Source: Serratia rubidaea (lineage in GTDB: Bacteria > Pseudomonadota > Gammaproteobacteria > Enterobacterales > Enterobacteriaceae). Taken from it: DNA of 64,000 nt. Below, piece after piece: positions 53,359 through 64,000 of the stretch; positions within the stretch are counted from its first letter, which is position 1, and each line of letters opens with the position of its first letter. The position numbers and the translations under genes are program-made. Under the pieces are notes generated by a model. That model worked only from the letters and a program-made list of their open reading frames with translations, was not told the origin of the DNA and did not search any database. The stretch lies in NCBI GenBank assembly GCA_901472405.1, contig LR590463.1:3472001-3536000 (forward strand). Reading direction: 5' to 3'.

Positions 53359-53907
53359 ATGCAGCCAGAGCAGCAAATTATTGAGTGGTTACAACAAGAT
53401 GACACGCGGATGAACGCCCTGCGCACCGCACGCCGTCTGGGATTGAGCGACTGGTGCCTCGGCGCCGGTTTTGTGCGCAATCTGGTCTGGGATCGCCTGC
53501 ACGGCTATACGCAGCCGACGCCGCTGAACGATATCGACGTGATCCACTTTGATCCGCTGCGCACGCAGCCCGAACGCGACCGTATGCTGGAAGCGCGCCT
53601 GCAGGGCTGGCTGCCGCAGCCCTGGTCGGTGAAGAACCAGGCGCGGATGCACCTGCGCGCCGGACGCGCGCCCTATCACAGCAGCGAAGACGCCATCAGC
53701 TACTGGACGGAGATCGAAACCGCGGTCGGCGCGCGCCTCAACGCCGACGACGGCATTACGCTGGTTGCGCCCTTCGGTCTGCAGGCGCTGTTTGCCGACA
53801 GCATTACCTTTAATGCCAAAAGCGCCAACGTTGCCGCCTATCAACAGCGCGTGGCCGATAAAGGCTGGCTGCAGCGCTGGCCGCGCCTGCGGCAGCTCGT
53901 CGGCTAA
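53359..53907 (+). CDS. Nucleotidyltransferase-like protein (DUF925/NTP_transf_6 family)
   Basis: The 182-residue protein has the family element GLSDWCLGAGFVRNLVWDRLHG (about 28) and the acidic pair LNDIDVIHFDP (about 57-67), which resembles the metal-binding aspartates of the nucleotidyltransferase fold. The C-terminal part TLVAPFGLQALFADSITFN is also typical. Function is unknown in all members. AAGGAG lies 8 bp upstream. It follows budR by 62 bp on the same strand. Confidence 0.8.
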   Translation: MQPEQQIIEWLQQDDTRMNALRTARRLGLSDWCLGAGFVRNLVWDRLHGYTQPTPLNDIDVIHFDPLRTQPERDRMLEARLQGWLPQPWSVKNQARMHLRAGRAPYHSSEDAISYWTEIETAVGARLNADDGITLVAPFGLQALFADSITFNAKSANVAAYQQRVADKGWLQRWPRLRQLVG

Positions 53908-53966
53908 AGTTTATGCGCTGCCTGCCGATGATAGAGTGAACCCTCACCCGACGCAGGAGCAGCGCC

Positions 53967-54407
53967 ATGATAAACAGCATCATCTCCCCCGTTCCGCTCA
54001 AACCGGCCCTGCCGGCGGTCGGCCATCTGGTCAGCGCGCCGGGCAAAACCGGCCAGCTGCTGATGGCCACGCCGCTGAATAACCACGCCGAGGCCGACAA
54101 GGCGAAAAAGAGCGACGGCAATCAGCCCGCCGCGCCCGTAGAACAGGGCGCGTCGGCGCGCATCAAGGCGCTGCAGCAACAGATTGAGGATTTACAGCAG
54201 CAGCTGCTGGCGTTAAAAGACGCGGACGGCGATGCCAAACAGATCGAACAGCAAAAACAGCTGATTCAGGCGCGCATCGCCATGCTGCAGGCGGAGATCG
54301 CGCGCATCCGCAAAGAAGAGTTGGAAAAACAGCAGGCAGAGCAGATGAAGGTGGCCGACGGCGTCAACCGCCCAACGCCGCACAACGCGCTGGACGTCTA
54401 TATCTGA
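53967..54407 (+). CDS. FlxA-like coiled-coil protein
   Basis: The 146-residue protein resembles the FlxA-like family. A flexible N-terminal 55 residues is followed by a long coiled coil (about 62-130) rich in Q, E, K and L (for example LQQQIEDLQQQLLALKD). No signal peptide or membrane span. The name comes from flagellar-regulated flxA of E. coli; no flagellar gene is nearby, so a motility role is not supported here. GCAGGAG lies upstream of the ATG. It converges with yfeR with a 2-bp gap. Confidence 0.7.
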   Translation: MINSIISPVPLKPALPAVGHLVSAPGKTGQLLMATPLNNHAEADKAKKSDGNQPAAPVEQGASARIKALQQQIEDLQQQLLALKDADGDAKQIEQQKQLIQARIAMLQAEIARIRKEELEKQQAEQMKVADGVNRPTPHNALDVYI

Positions 54408-54409
54408 CG

Positions 54410-55339
54410 TTAACCGGCCGGCTGCCGTTGACGCTGCTGTTGCAGCAGCGCCGCCTGCTCCCGCACCACCTGCCAGACCGCCTCCGCCGCCGGCGACAAC
54501 GAACGGTTTTTGCGCCGCACCAGCATCAGGGCGCGATGGATCTCCGGCTGCAGCCGTTTCACCCGCAGCTGCCCGCCCTGCGGCAGCGGCAACGCCAGCG
54601 CCGGGAAAATGCTGATGCCGATGCCCGCCGCCACCATCGGGAACAGCGTGGCCGGATGCCCAATCTCCTGCACTACCTCCGCCTCCACGCCCTGCTGACG
54701 CAACGCGCTGTCGATCAGCTGGCGGCTGCCGGAGGCGTAGTCCTGCAGCACCAGCCGGCTGCCGTTCAGCGCCGACCAATGTACCTGCGGCAGGTCGGCA
54801 AACGGGTGATCCTCCCGGCACAGCAGTAAAAACGGCTCATGCAGAATCGGTTCGCAATCCAGATCGATCGCCTGCACCGGATCGACCACGATGCCGAAAT
54901 CCACCTCGGCGTTGCGGATGCTGTTCAACACCCACTGCTGCGCCTGATCGCGCAGCAGGATGCGGATATCCGGATACTGCCGCTCGCCGGCGGCGATGCA
55001 CTGCGGCATCAGGTGCGCCGAAATGGTCTGGCTGGAGGCCACCCGTACGGTGCCGCTGCGCTGCACGCCGAAGCTGCGCGCGTCCAGCAGCGACGCCTGC
55101 AGCTCATCCAGCAGGCGCTCAACGCGATTTGCCAGCCGGCGCCCCGCGTCGGTCAGCAGCACTTCGCGGGTGGTGCGATCCAGCAGACGCACGCCGATTT
55201 CCGCCTCCAGCTCTTTCACGCTGTGGCTGACCGCCGACTGCGTCAGCCCTATTGCTTCGCCGGCGCGGCTAAAACTGCCGTGGCGCGCAATGGCGACAAA
55301 CACCCGCAGCTGCTTCAGAGAGTAATTTATGATTTTCAT
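54410..55339 (-). CDS. yfeR: YfeR, LysR-family regulator
   Basis: The 309 residues start [22 protein letters not shown] helix-turn-helix ([20 protein letters not shown], about 22-41) precedes the LysR effector domain. Length and position, divergent from the yfeH transporter across 89 bp, match E. coli YfeR, a regulator of yfeH linked to osmolarity in Salmonella. Intact. Confidence 0.88.
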   Translation of the reverse strand: MKIINYSLKQLRVFVAIARHGSFSRAGEAIGLTQSAVSHSVKELEAEIGVRLLDRTTREVLLTDAGRRLANRVERLLDELQASLLDARSFGVQRSGTVRVASSQTISAHLMPQCIAAGERQYPDIRILLRDQAQQWVLNSIRNAEVDFGIVVDPVQAIDLDCEPILHEPFLLLCREDHPFADLPQVHWSALNGSRLVLQDYASGSRQLIDSALRQQGVEAEVVQEIGHPATLFPMVAAGIGISIFPALALPLPQGGQLRVKRLQPEIHRALMLVRRKNRSLSPAAEAVWQVVREQAALLQQQRQRQPAG

Positions 55340-55428
55340 TCATATATAAATTAAATAAATCAATTTTATTATTATATGCCGACGCGCCACACTATTGCCT
55401 ATTATTTTCCCGCACGAGTTTTAGCGCT

Positions 55429-56417
55429 ATGAGATTTCTCCCCGACCGCTTCACCCTGACGCTGCTCGCCACCGTGCTGCTGGCCTCCTTTCTGCCGGCG
55501 CGCGCGTGGCGGTCGGCTGGCTGAATACCCTGACCGTTGCCGCCATCGCCCTGCTGTTTTTTATGCACGGCGCCAAACTGTCGCGCGAGGCGATTCTCGC
55601 CGGCAGCAATAACTGGCGTCTGCATCTGTGGGTGATGTGCAGCACCTTTATCATTTTCCCGCTGCTCGGCGTGCTGTTTAAGTGGTGGTCGCCGGTGGCC
55701 GTCAGCCCGGAGCTGTATAACGGCTTTATCTACCTGTGCATTTTGCCCGCCACGGTGCAATCCGCCATCGCCTTTACCTCGCTGGCCGGCGGCAACGTGG
55801 CGGCGGCGGTGTGCAGCGCTTCCGCTTCCAGCCTGCTTGGCATCTTCGTCTCGCCGCTGCTGGTCGGCCTGCTGCTGAACGTGCACGGCGAAACCGGCGG
55901 CCTGCAGCAGGTCGGCAGTATCGTGCTGCAGCTGCTGGTGCCGTTTGTCGCCGGCCATCTGGCGCGGCCGCTGATCGGCAAATGGATCGACCGCCACCGC
56001 AAGTGGATCGGCAAAACCGACCAGACCTCCATCCTGCTGGTGGTGTACGCCGCCTTCAGCGAGGCGGTAACGCACGGCATCTGGCATCAGGTGGGCTGGA
56101 AGGCGCTGCTGTTTATTCTGCTCGTCAGCCTGGCGCTGCTGGCCATCGTGCTGCTGATCAATATCCAGATGGCGCGCTGGCTGGGGTTCAATAAAGCGGA
56201 TGAGATCACCATCGTGTTCTGCGGCTCGAAGAAAAGCCTGGCGAACGGCATCCCGATGGCTAATATTCTGTTTCCGACCGCCAGCGTCGGGGTCATGGTG
56301 CTGCCGTTGATGGTGTTCCACCAGGTGCAGCTGATGACCTGCGCCATGCTGGCGCGGCGCTATCAGCAAAAGCAGCAGCGGCAACAGCAGCAGGCGGCGC
56401 AGGCGAAAGCCCTGTAA
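55429..56417 (+). CDS. yfeH: YfeH, bile acid:sodium symporter-family transporter (frameshifted near start)
   Basis: This membrane transporter of the SLC10/BASS-like family has about 329 residues and ten spans; its substrate is unknown. The true start MRFLPDRFTLTLLATVLLAS is in another frame from the main body; a base is missing near 55500 (CGCGCGTGG for CGCGGCGTGG). The body carries LLFFMHGAKLSREAILAG, ILPATVQSAIAFTSLAGGNVA and IVFCGSKKSLANGIPMAN, the last two being the paired crossover motifs of the family. Regulator yfeR is divergent. Confidence 0.88.
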
Positions 56418-56446
56418 AAAAAACGGGGACGCCGATGCGTCCCCGT
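56416..56446 (-). terminator. Terminator after ypeB/ligA
   Basis: The stem ACGGGGACGC / GCGTCCCCGT with loop CGAT (reverse ATCG) is followed by a run of T on the minus strand. Confidence 0.78.
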
Positions 56447-56448
56447 GG

Positions 56449-56664
56449 TCAACCGCGTTTCAGCGGTTTCACCAGCGCGTCCAATCCTTCAATCTTCAGC
56501 GCCAGCGTCATCTCCATCAGCATGCCCAGTTTGCCCTTGGGGAATTCGCCCTTACGGGCGAACCACAGCAGATACTCTTCCGGCAGGTCAATCAGCACCC
56601 GCCCCCTGGTATTTGCCGAACGGCATCACCGTATTGGCGATTTCAATCAGGTTTTCCTTTTCCA

Positions 56665-56665
<1 letters not shown>
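56449..56665 (-). CDS. ypeB: YpeB, DUF3820 family protein (frameshifted)
   Basis: A small protein of 71 residues: MEKENLIEIANTVMPFGKYQG, then in a second frame RVLIDLPEEYLLWFARKGEF and GKLGMLMEMTLALKIEGLDA. It matches E. coli YpeB (DUF3820) throughout. One extra G near 56605 (CAGGGGGCGG) causes the break. The start overlaps the ligA stop as TGATG, indicating coupled translation with ligA. Function unknown; the family shares the helical element with exonuclease-associated domains. Confidence 0.88.
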
Positions 56666-58688
<2,023 letters not shown>

Positions 58689-58702
58689 TCACCATCAGAG
58701 AT

Positions 58703-58727
58703 AAAAAACCCCCAGCGAGTGGGGGTT
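58703..58727 (-). terminator. Terminator between zipA and ligA
   Basis: On the minus strand the stem AACCCCCA-type AAACCCCCA / TGGGGGTTT is followed by a run of T. It separates zipA from the downstream ligA unit. Confidence 0.8.
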
Positions 58728-58762
58728 TCAGAAGACGTAATGTTCAGTGCGCATCGCAACCG

Positions 58763-59764
58763 TCAGGCGTTGTTTTCCAACACTTCACGAATGCGCGCCT
58801 TGTAACTTTCCAGCTTTTGCGGCGTCATCATGCGACGCTCGTCATCCAGCACCACGCCGCCAACGTCGTCGGCAATGCGCTGCGCCGACTGCAGCATCAG
58901 CTTGAAGTTCTGATTGGCGTCGCCGTAGGACGGCACCATCATAAACATCGACACGCCCGGCGTGGAGAAATCAGACATTGAATCCGGGTCGAAAGAGCCG
59001 GGCTTGACCATATTCGCCAGGCTGAACAGCACCGGGCCGCTGCCGGCCGGGCTGATATGGCGATGGAAAATGCCCATCTCGCCGAACTGGAAGCCGGACT
59101 GCAGCACGCTCTGCAGCAAGACTTCGCCGCCGATAACGCCGCCCTGATGCGCCGCAACGTGCAGCACCAGTACGGTTTCCTTGCGCTTGGCAGGCTCCGG
59201 AGCCGGCGCGGGTTCCGCTGCCGGTTCAGGTTCGGCCGGTTTGCTTTCCGGCTGCGGCGCAGGCGCGGCTTCCGGCGCAAAGGCAGGTTCCGGCTCTGCC
59301 GGCGGCAGATCGTCAACGCGCGGCTCACGACGCGGCGCAGGCTGCTCTTCGGCCGGTTCTTCAGCGGGTTTCGCTTCCGGCGCGTAGTCGTCCAGCAGCA
59401 CATCATCGTAGTCCGGACGCTGAGACAGCGGCGCGGGCTGATGAGCAGCCGGCTGAACCTCGCGCGGCGCCGGTGCGGCCGCCGGAGCGGGCTTCGGCGC
59501 AGCCGTCGGTTCTTCGCGAGCGGCATCGAAATCGCCGAACGACGGCTCTTCCTGCGGATGGGCGGAGCGCACGCGCACTTCTCCCACGCCGTCGTCGAAG
59601 TCGTCGTCAGAAGTTGGTTCACGTTCTTTTTTAGAACGCTTGGCTGGGCGATCGCGGAAAAGGGACGAGCGTTCCTTACGGCTGGTCCACAGACCATGTA
59701 ATAACAACGCTATTATGGCGATCGCGCCAACAACGATTAATATCAGACGCAAATCCTGCATCAT
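58763..59764 (-). CDS. zipA: ZipA, cell division protein linking FtsZ to the membrane
   Basis: ZipA anchors FtsZ filaments at mid-cell. The start [17 protein letters not shown] matches E. coli. One membrane helix (about 6-26) is followed by a charged region ([20 protein letters not shown]), then a long proline-, alanine- and glutamate-rich linker (about 75-195). The FtsZ-binding domain ends the protein (about 200-333, with [19 protein letters not shown] and [20 protein letters not shown]). The linker here has many PEPA-like repeats in place of the E. coli glutamine-rich sequence. 333 residues, intact. Confidence 0.95.
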   Translation of the reverse strand: MMQDLRLILIVVGAIAIIALLLHGLWTSRKERSSLFRDRPAKRSKKEREPTSDDDFDDGVGEVRVRSAHPQEEPSFGDFDAAREEPTAAPKPAPAAAPAPREVQPAAHQPAPLSQRPDYDDVLLDDYAPEAKPAEEPAEEQPAPRREPRVDDLPPAEPEPAFAPEAAPAPQPESKPAEPEPAAEPAPAPEPAKRKETVLVLHVAAHQGGVIGGEVLLQSVLQSGFQFGEMGIFHRHISPAGSGPVLFSLANMVKPGSFDPDSMSDFSTPGVSMFMMVPSYGDANQNFKLMLQSAQRIADDVGGVVLDDERRMMTPQKLESYKARIREVLENNA

Positions 59765-59987
59765 TGCTATCTCTGTTGTTCCAATACATTGCCACCGCGG
59801 CAAACATTCACTCTTTAACTCTATTTGCCTGTGCAGACAAGTGCAAGTCCGTGCTGAACTTTATGCTAATAAAGATGATAATTCTGCCTTTTTTGCTTTT
59901 TTTTCAGCCAACAACACGCTAGTCAGCAGAAAATCATCCCTATATGATAGCCAGCTTGCCCGTTCTGTTAACGAGATGACTTAAGAT

Positions 59988-60749
59988 ATGTCTTATTCGC
60001 AGCAAACTTCCTCCTCCGCCAGCGGCGTGCATTACTTTGCCGAAGGCTGGCGCCTGATTTCACGCCCCGGCATCAAGCGCTATGTGGTACTGCCGTTGCT
60101 GGTCAACGTACTGCTGATGGGCTCCGCCTTCTGGTGGCTGTTCAGCAAGCTCGGCGGCTGGATCCCGCAGATGATGGAGCACGTGCCGGACTGGCTGCAG
60201 TGGCTCAGCTACCTGCTGTGGCCGATCACCGTCATCTCCGTGGTGCTGGTGGCCGGCTACCTGTTCAGCACCATCACCAACCTGATTGCCGCGCCGTTCT
60301 GCGGCCTGCTGGCCGAACAGCTGGAAGGCCAGCTGACCGGTAAACCGCTGCCGGACAGCGGCATGGTCGGCCTGGTCAAAGACGTGCCGCGCATTATGGC
60401 GCGCGAATGGCGTAAGCTGGCGTACTACCTGCCGCGTGCGCTGGTGCTGTTGCTGCTGTACTTTGTGCCGGTCGTCGGCCAGACGGCGGCGCCGGTGCTG
60501 TGGTTCCTGTTCAGCGCCTGGATGCTGGCGATTCAGTACTGCGACTACCCGTTCGACAACCACAAGGTCAGCTTTGCCGATATGCGCCGCGCCCTGCGGC
60601 AGAACAAGGTGCATAACCTGCAGTTCGGCGCGCTGGTCAGCCTGTTTACCCTGATCCCAGTCCTCAATCTGGTGATCCTGCCGGTGGCGGTCTGCGGCGC
60701 CACGGCGATGTGGGTAGACCGCTACCGCCACCAGTTCGTCGCCCGCTAA
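59988..60749 (+). CDS. cysZ: CysZ, sulfate transporter/channel
   Basis: CysZ is an inner-membrane protein that passes sulfate for cysteine synthesis. The 253 residues carry the family motifs [19 protein letters not shown] (about 19), [21 protein letters not shown] (about 88), and [16 protein letters not shown] (about 184). Four main hydrophobic segments are present. It is divergent from zipA and precedes cysK, as in E. coli. Intact. Confidence 0.95.
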   Translation: MSYSQQTSSSASGVHYFAEGWRLISRPGIKRYVVLPLLVNVLLMGSAFWWLFSKLGGWIPQMMEHVPDWLQWLSYLLWPITVISVVLVAGYLFSTITNLIAAPFCGLLAEQLEGQLTGKPLPDSGMVGLVKDVPRIMAREWRKLAYYLPRALVLLLLYFVPVVGQTAAPVLWFLFSAWMLAIQYCDYPFDNHKVSFADMRRALRQNKVHNLQFGALVSLFTLIPVLNLVILPVAVCGATAMWVDRYRHQFVAR

Positions 60750-60768
60750 TCCCCTGCCCTACCCTGAT

Positions 60769-60791
60769 CAACGGCCCGCTGGCGGGCCGTT
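60769..60791 (+). terminator. Possible terminator after cysZ
   Basis: A strong stem AACGGCCCG / CGGGCCGTT with loop CTGG; the following T content is low, so efficiency is doubtful. Confidence 0.5.
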
Positions 60792-60988
60792 GCTCCCGTT
60801 CTTCTCCGCCGCGCAAGCACGCCAAACACCAATAATGACTTGAATTTACATATAATTTGAAAAATTAACCCTTCTGGCACATATTCTCTAATAACATATG
60901 AATATACCAATTCCTTACTTCCCTGACGGGAGCGTTAGCGTATGCTTTCGAGGTTCCCTACATTATTCATAGAGTTAAAGGACGGGCT

Positions 60989-61954
<966 letters not shown>

Positions 61955-61976
61955 TTCAGGCGGTGCACAAAAAGCT

Positions 61977-62003
61977 AAAAAAGCACCTCACGGGGTGCTT
62001 TTT
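61977..62003 (+). terminator. Terminator after cysK
   Basis: The stem AAAAAAGCACC / GGTGCTTTTTT with loop TCACGG-like bases is followed by TGTG. Confidence 0.83.
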
Positions 62004-62357
62004 TGTGGGCTGGATCAAAGTTTACACCCGCCAAAGATTGATTTTACCCCTTGGCTCTAGTATTTAACCCTTCCATTATTTCGATGCACAAAATTAATCG
62101 TCTCCCCGCTTCTGATTTGCGCTGAATCGATTTACGCGTTTGTCGCTGCGGCGTAAAACACGGCATAATGGGGAGCGGATTGAAACGACGCCCGCCGGTA
62201 CGGTTTTTTTTGATCTGGACGGGGTAAAGCGTCGTTTTCGGTTGCATCAAACCTCGCCCCTGTACCATAGTCAGGCGCTAGACGGACAAGCTAAAGTCGC
62301 CCCGCTAGGCTAAACTTTAGCTCCACAATATTAATCCAATAAGTTGGGGAAACATCA
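62004..62357. other. pts operon upstream region
   Basis: The 354 bp contain no gene that I can support; a 74-codon frame on the minus strand has no homology I recognise. In E. coli this region holds multiple ptsH promoters with CRP and Cra control. I see the ribosome site GTTGGGGAA before ptsH and no single compelling operator. Confidence 0.5.
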
Positions 62358-62615
62358 ATGTTCCAGCAAGAAGTTACTATTACCGCTCCGAATGGTCTGC
62401 ATACCCGCCCAGCCGCTCAGTTCGTTAAGGAAGCTAAAGGCTTCACGTCTGAAATCACCGTGACCTCCAACGGCAAAAGCGCCAGCGCCAAAAGCCTGTT
62501 CAAGCTGCAAACTCTGGGCCTGACCCAAGGGACCGTAGTAACCATTTCTGCTGAAGGCGAAGACGAGCAGAAGGCCGTTGAGCACTTGGTTAAACTGATG
62601 GCAGAGCTTGAGTAA
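62358..62615 (+). CDS. ptsH: HPr, phosphocarrier protein of the sugar PTS
   Basis: HPr relays phosphate from enzyme I to sugar-specific enzymes II. The 85 residues include the phosphorylated His15 in [19 protein letters not shown] and the Ser46 region [20 protein letters not shown]. The sequence is nearly identical to E. coli HPr. ptsI follows after 46 bp. Intact. Confidence 0.97.
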
Positions 62616-62661
62616 TCGGCCCGTCTTTTTAGTTAACACCAGTCAAGAGTAAGGTAGGGTT

Positions 62662-64000
62662 ATGATTTCAGGCATTTTAGTATCACCGGGCATCGCTTTT
62701 GGTAAGGCTCTCCTGCTGAAAGAAGATGAAATTGTCATCAACCGGAAGAAAATCTCCGCAGACCTTGTGGAGCAGGAAGTCGCACGTTTCCTGGCAGGCC
62801 GCGCCAAGGCGTCAGAACAGCTGGAAGTCATCAAGACCAAAGCTGGCGAAACCTTCGGTGAAGAGAAAGAAGCCATCTTCGAAGGCCACATCATGTTGCT
62901 GGAAGATGAAGAGCTTGAGCAGGAAATCATAGCCCTAATCAAAGACGATCTGGCTTCCGCCGACGCCGCCGCCTATACCGTGATCGAAGGTCAGGCGAAG
63001 GCGCTGGAAGAGCTGGACGACGAATACCTGAAAGAGCGCGCCGCCGACGTGCGTGACATCGGTAAACGTCTGCTGAAAAACATTCTGGGGATGCCGATCG
63101 TCGATCTGGGCTCCATTCAGGATGAAGTGATCCTGGTCGCCGCCGACCTGACGCCTTCCGAGACCGCACAGCTGAACCTGGACAAGGTGCTGGGCTTTAT
63201 TACCGACCTCGGCGGCCGCACCTCCCACACCTCAATCATGGCGCGCTCGCTGGAGCTGCCGGCCATCGTCGGCACCACCGACGTGACCCAGCAGGTGAAA
63301 AACGGCGACTACCTGATTCTGGACGCGGTTAACAACAAGATTTACGTTAACCCGACCGCGGACGTGATCGACGAACTGAAAGCCGCGCAGAACCTGTATA
63401 TCACCGAGAAAAACGATCTGGCCAAACTGAAGGACCTGCCGGCGATCACGCTGGACGGCCATCAGGTTGAAGTCTGCGCCAACATCGGCACCGTGCGCGA
63501 CGTCGCCGGCGCTGAACGCAACGGCGCGGAAGGCGTGGGCCTGTATCGTACCGAATTCCTGTTCATGGACCGCGACGCGCTGCCGACCGAAGAAGAGCAG
63601 TTCCAGGCGTATAAGGCCGTTGCAGAAGCCATGGGCGCCCAGGCGGTTATCGTCCGCACCATGGACATCGGCGGCGATAAAGACCTGCCGTACATGAACC
63701 TGCCGAAAGAAGAGAACCCGTTCCTCGGCTGGCGCGCGATCCGTATCGCCATGGACCGCAGGGAAATCCTGCACGCCCAGCTGCGCGCCATTCTGCGCGC
63801 CTCCGCCTTCGGCAAGCTGCGCATCATGTTCCCGATGATTATTTCCGTGGAAGAAGTGCGCGATCTGAAGGGCGAACTGGAGACGCTGAAGGCGCAGCTG
63901 CGTGAAGAAGGCAAGGCGTTCGACGAAACCATCGAGGTCGGCGTGATGGTCGAAACCCCGGCCGCGGCGGTAATTGCTCACCACCTGGCGAAAGAAGTCG
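62662..64000 (+). CDS. ptsI: Enzyme I of the PTS (partial, cut by window edge)
   Basis: Enzyme I takes phosphate from PEP and passes it to HPr. The visible 446 residues (of about 575) start [20 protein letters not shown]. The phosphorylated His189 is in [19 protein letters not shown], and the PEP-binding barrel begins with [14 protein letters not shown] (about 292) and includes [12 protein letters not shown] (about 355) and [13 protein letters not shown]. The frame is clean to the right edge. Confidence 0.97.
   Translation, partial: MISGILVSPGIAFGKALLLKEDEIVINRKKISADLVEQEVARFLAGRAKASEQLEVIKTKAGETFGEEKEAIFEGHIMLLEDEELEQEIIALIKDDLASADAAAYTVIEGQAKALEELDDEYLKERAADVRDIGKRLLKNILGMPIVDLGSIQDEVILVAADLTPSETAQLNLDKVLGFITDLGGRTSHTSIMARSLELPAIVGTTDVTQQVKNGDYLILDAVNNKIYVNPTADVIDELKAAQNLYITEKNDLAKLKDLPAITLDGHQVEVCANIGTVRDVAGAERNGAEGVGLYRTEFLFMDRDALPTEEEQFQAYKAVAEAMGAQAVIVRTMDIGGDKDLPYMNLPKEENPFLGWRAIRIAMDRREILHAQLRAILRASAFGKLRIMFPMIISVEEVRDLKGELETLKAQLREEGKAFDETIEVGVMVETPAAAVIAHHLAKEV

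Noticed and set aside
62044..62268. 74-codon minus-strand frame between cysK and ptsH
   Set aside because: Sits in a known regulatory region; basic, low-complexity product with no conserved pattern.

Overview
The window comes from an enterobacterial chromosome, most likely Serratia or a close Yersiniaceae relative. It is GC-rich. Its backbone follows the E. coli K-12 order alaC - ypdAB - glk - ypeC - mntH - nupC - alaWX - gltX - valUXY-lysV - yfeR/yfeH - ypeB - ligA - zipA - cysZ - cysK - ptsHI. Interleaved are genes common in Serratia: ipdC, budAB, a PACE efflux protein and a complete enterobactin locus. The genus is inferred from gene content and not proven.

Layout. 1-6.9 kb: cytochrome c maturation operon ccmABCDEFGH-ccmI on the minus strand, with a NarL/NarP-type 7-2-7 site upstream. 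7.2 kb: tRNA-Arg(CCT), then an AT-rich stretch with an orphan HicB-like gene and two very small membrane-protein genes, one of them ypdK. 9.4-14.7 kb: alaC, a DUF1479 protein, and a LysR regulator divergent from a UbiD-family decarboxylase. 14.8-19.1 kb: pyruvate-sensing pair ypdA/ypdB, a DUF2502 protein, and a YhjX-like MFS transporter behind three in-phase copies of the YpdB recognition decamer. 19.2-24.1 kb: glk, an amino-acid racemase, a LysR/PACE divergent pair and ipdC. 24.4-30.1 kb: ypeC, mntH, nupC, two tRNA-Ala and gltX. 30.1-31.0 kb: three tRNA-Val and one tRNA-Lys, followed by tandem repeats that each carry the last 19 nt of tRNA-Lys plus a terminator hairpin, an architecture like the E. 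coli tyrT rtT repeats. 31.1-49.3 kb: enterobactin synthesis, export, uptake and release (entCEBA, fepB, entS, fepDGC, entF-ybdZ-fes, fepA), with Fur-like boxes in each divergent promoter region. 49.5-53.3 kb: acetoin pathway budB, budA and divergent budR. 53.4-64 kb: a nucleotidyltransferase-like protein, a FlxA-like protein, yfeR/yfeH, ypeB-ligA, zipA, cysZ, cysK, ptsH and the first three quarters of ptsI.

How parts work together. Two circuits stand out. First, YpdA/YpdB and its likely target transporter are neighbours here (in E. coli yhjX is remote), and the promoter carries three boxes at exact 21-bp spacing. Second, the enterobactin block is a mirror image of the E. coli locus without entD, entH and fepE; the EntB and EntF carrier domains therefore need a phosphopantetheinyl transferase encoded elsewhere.

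Data quality. More than twenty otherwise well-conserved genes, including gltX, ligA, cysK and ccmE, are broken by single-base indels, mostly one base lost from a short G or C run. I read these as sequence errors and annotate full-length genes across them. entF (more than ten breaks), ipdC (four), fepG and fepC (three each) and fes are worst.
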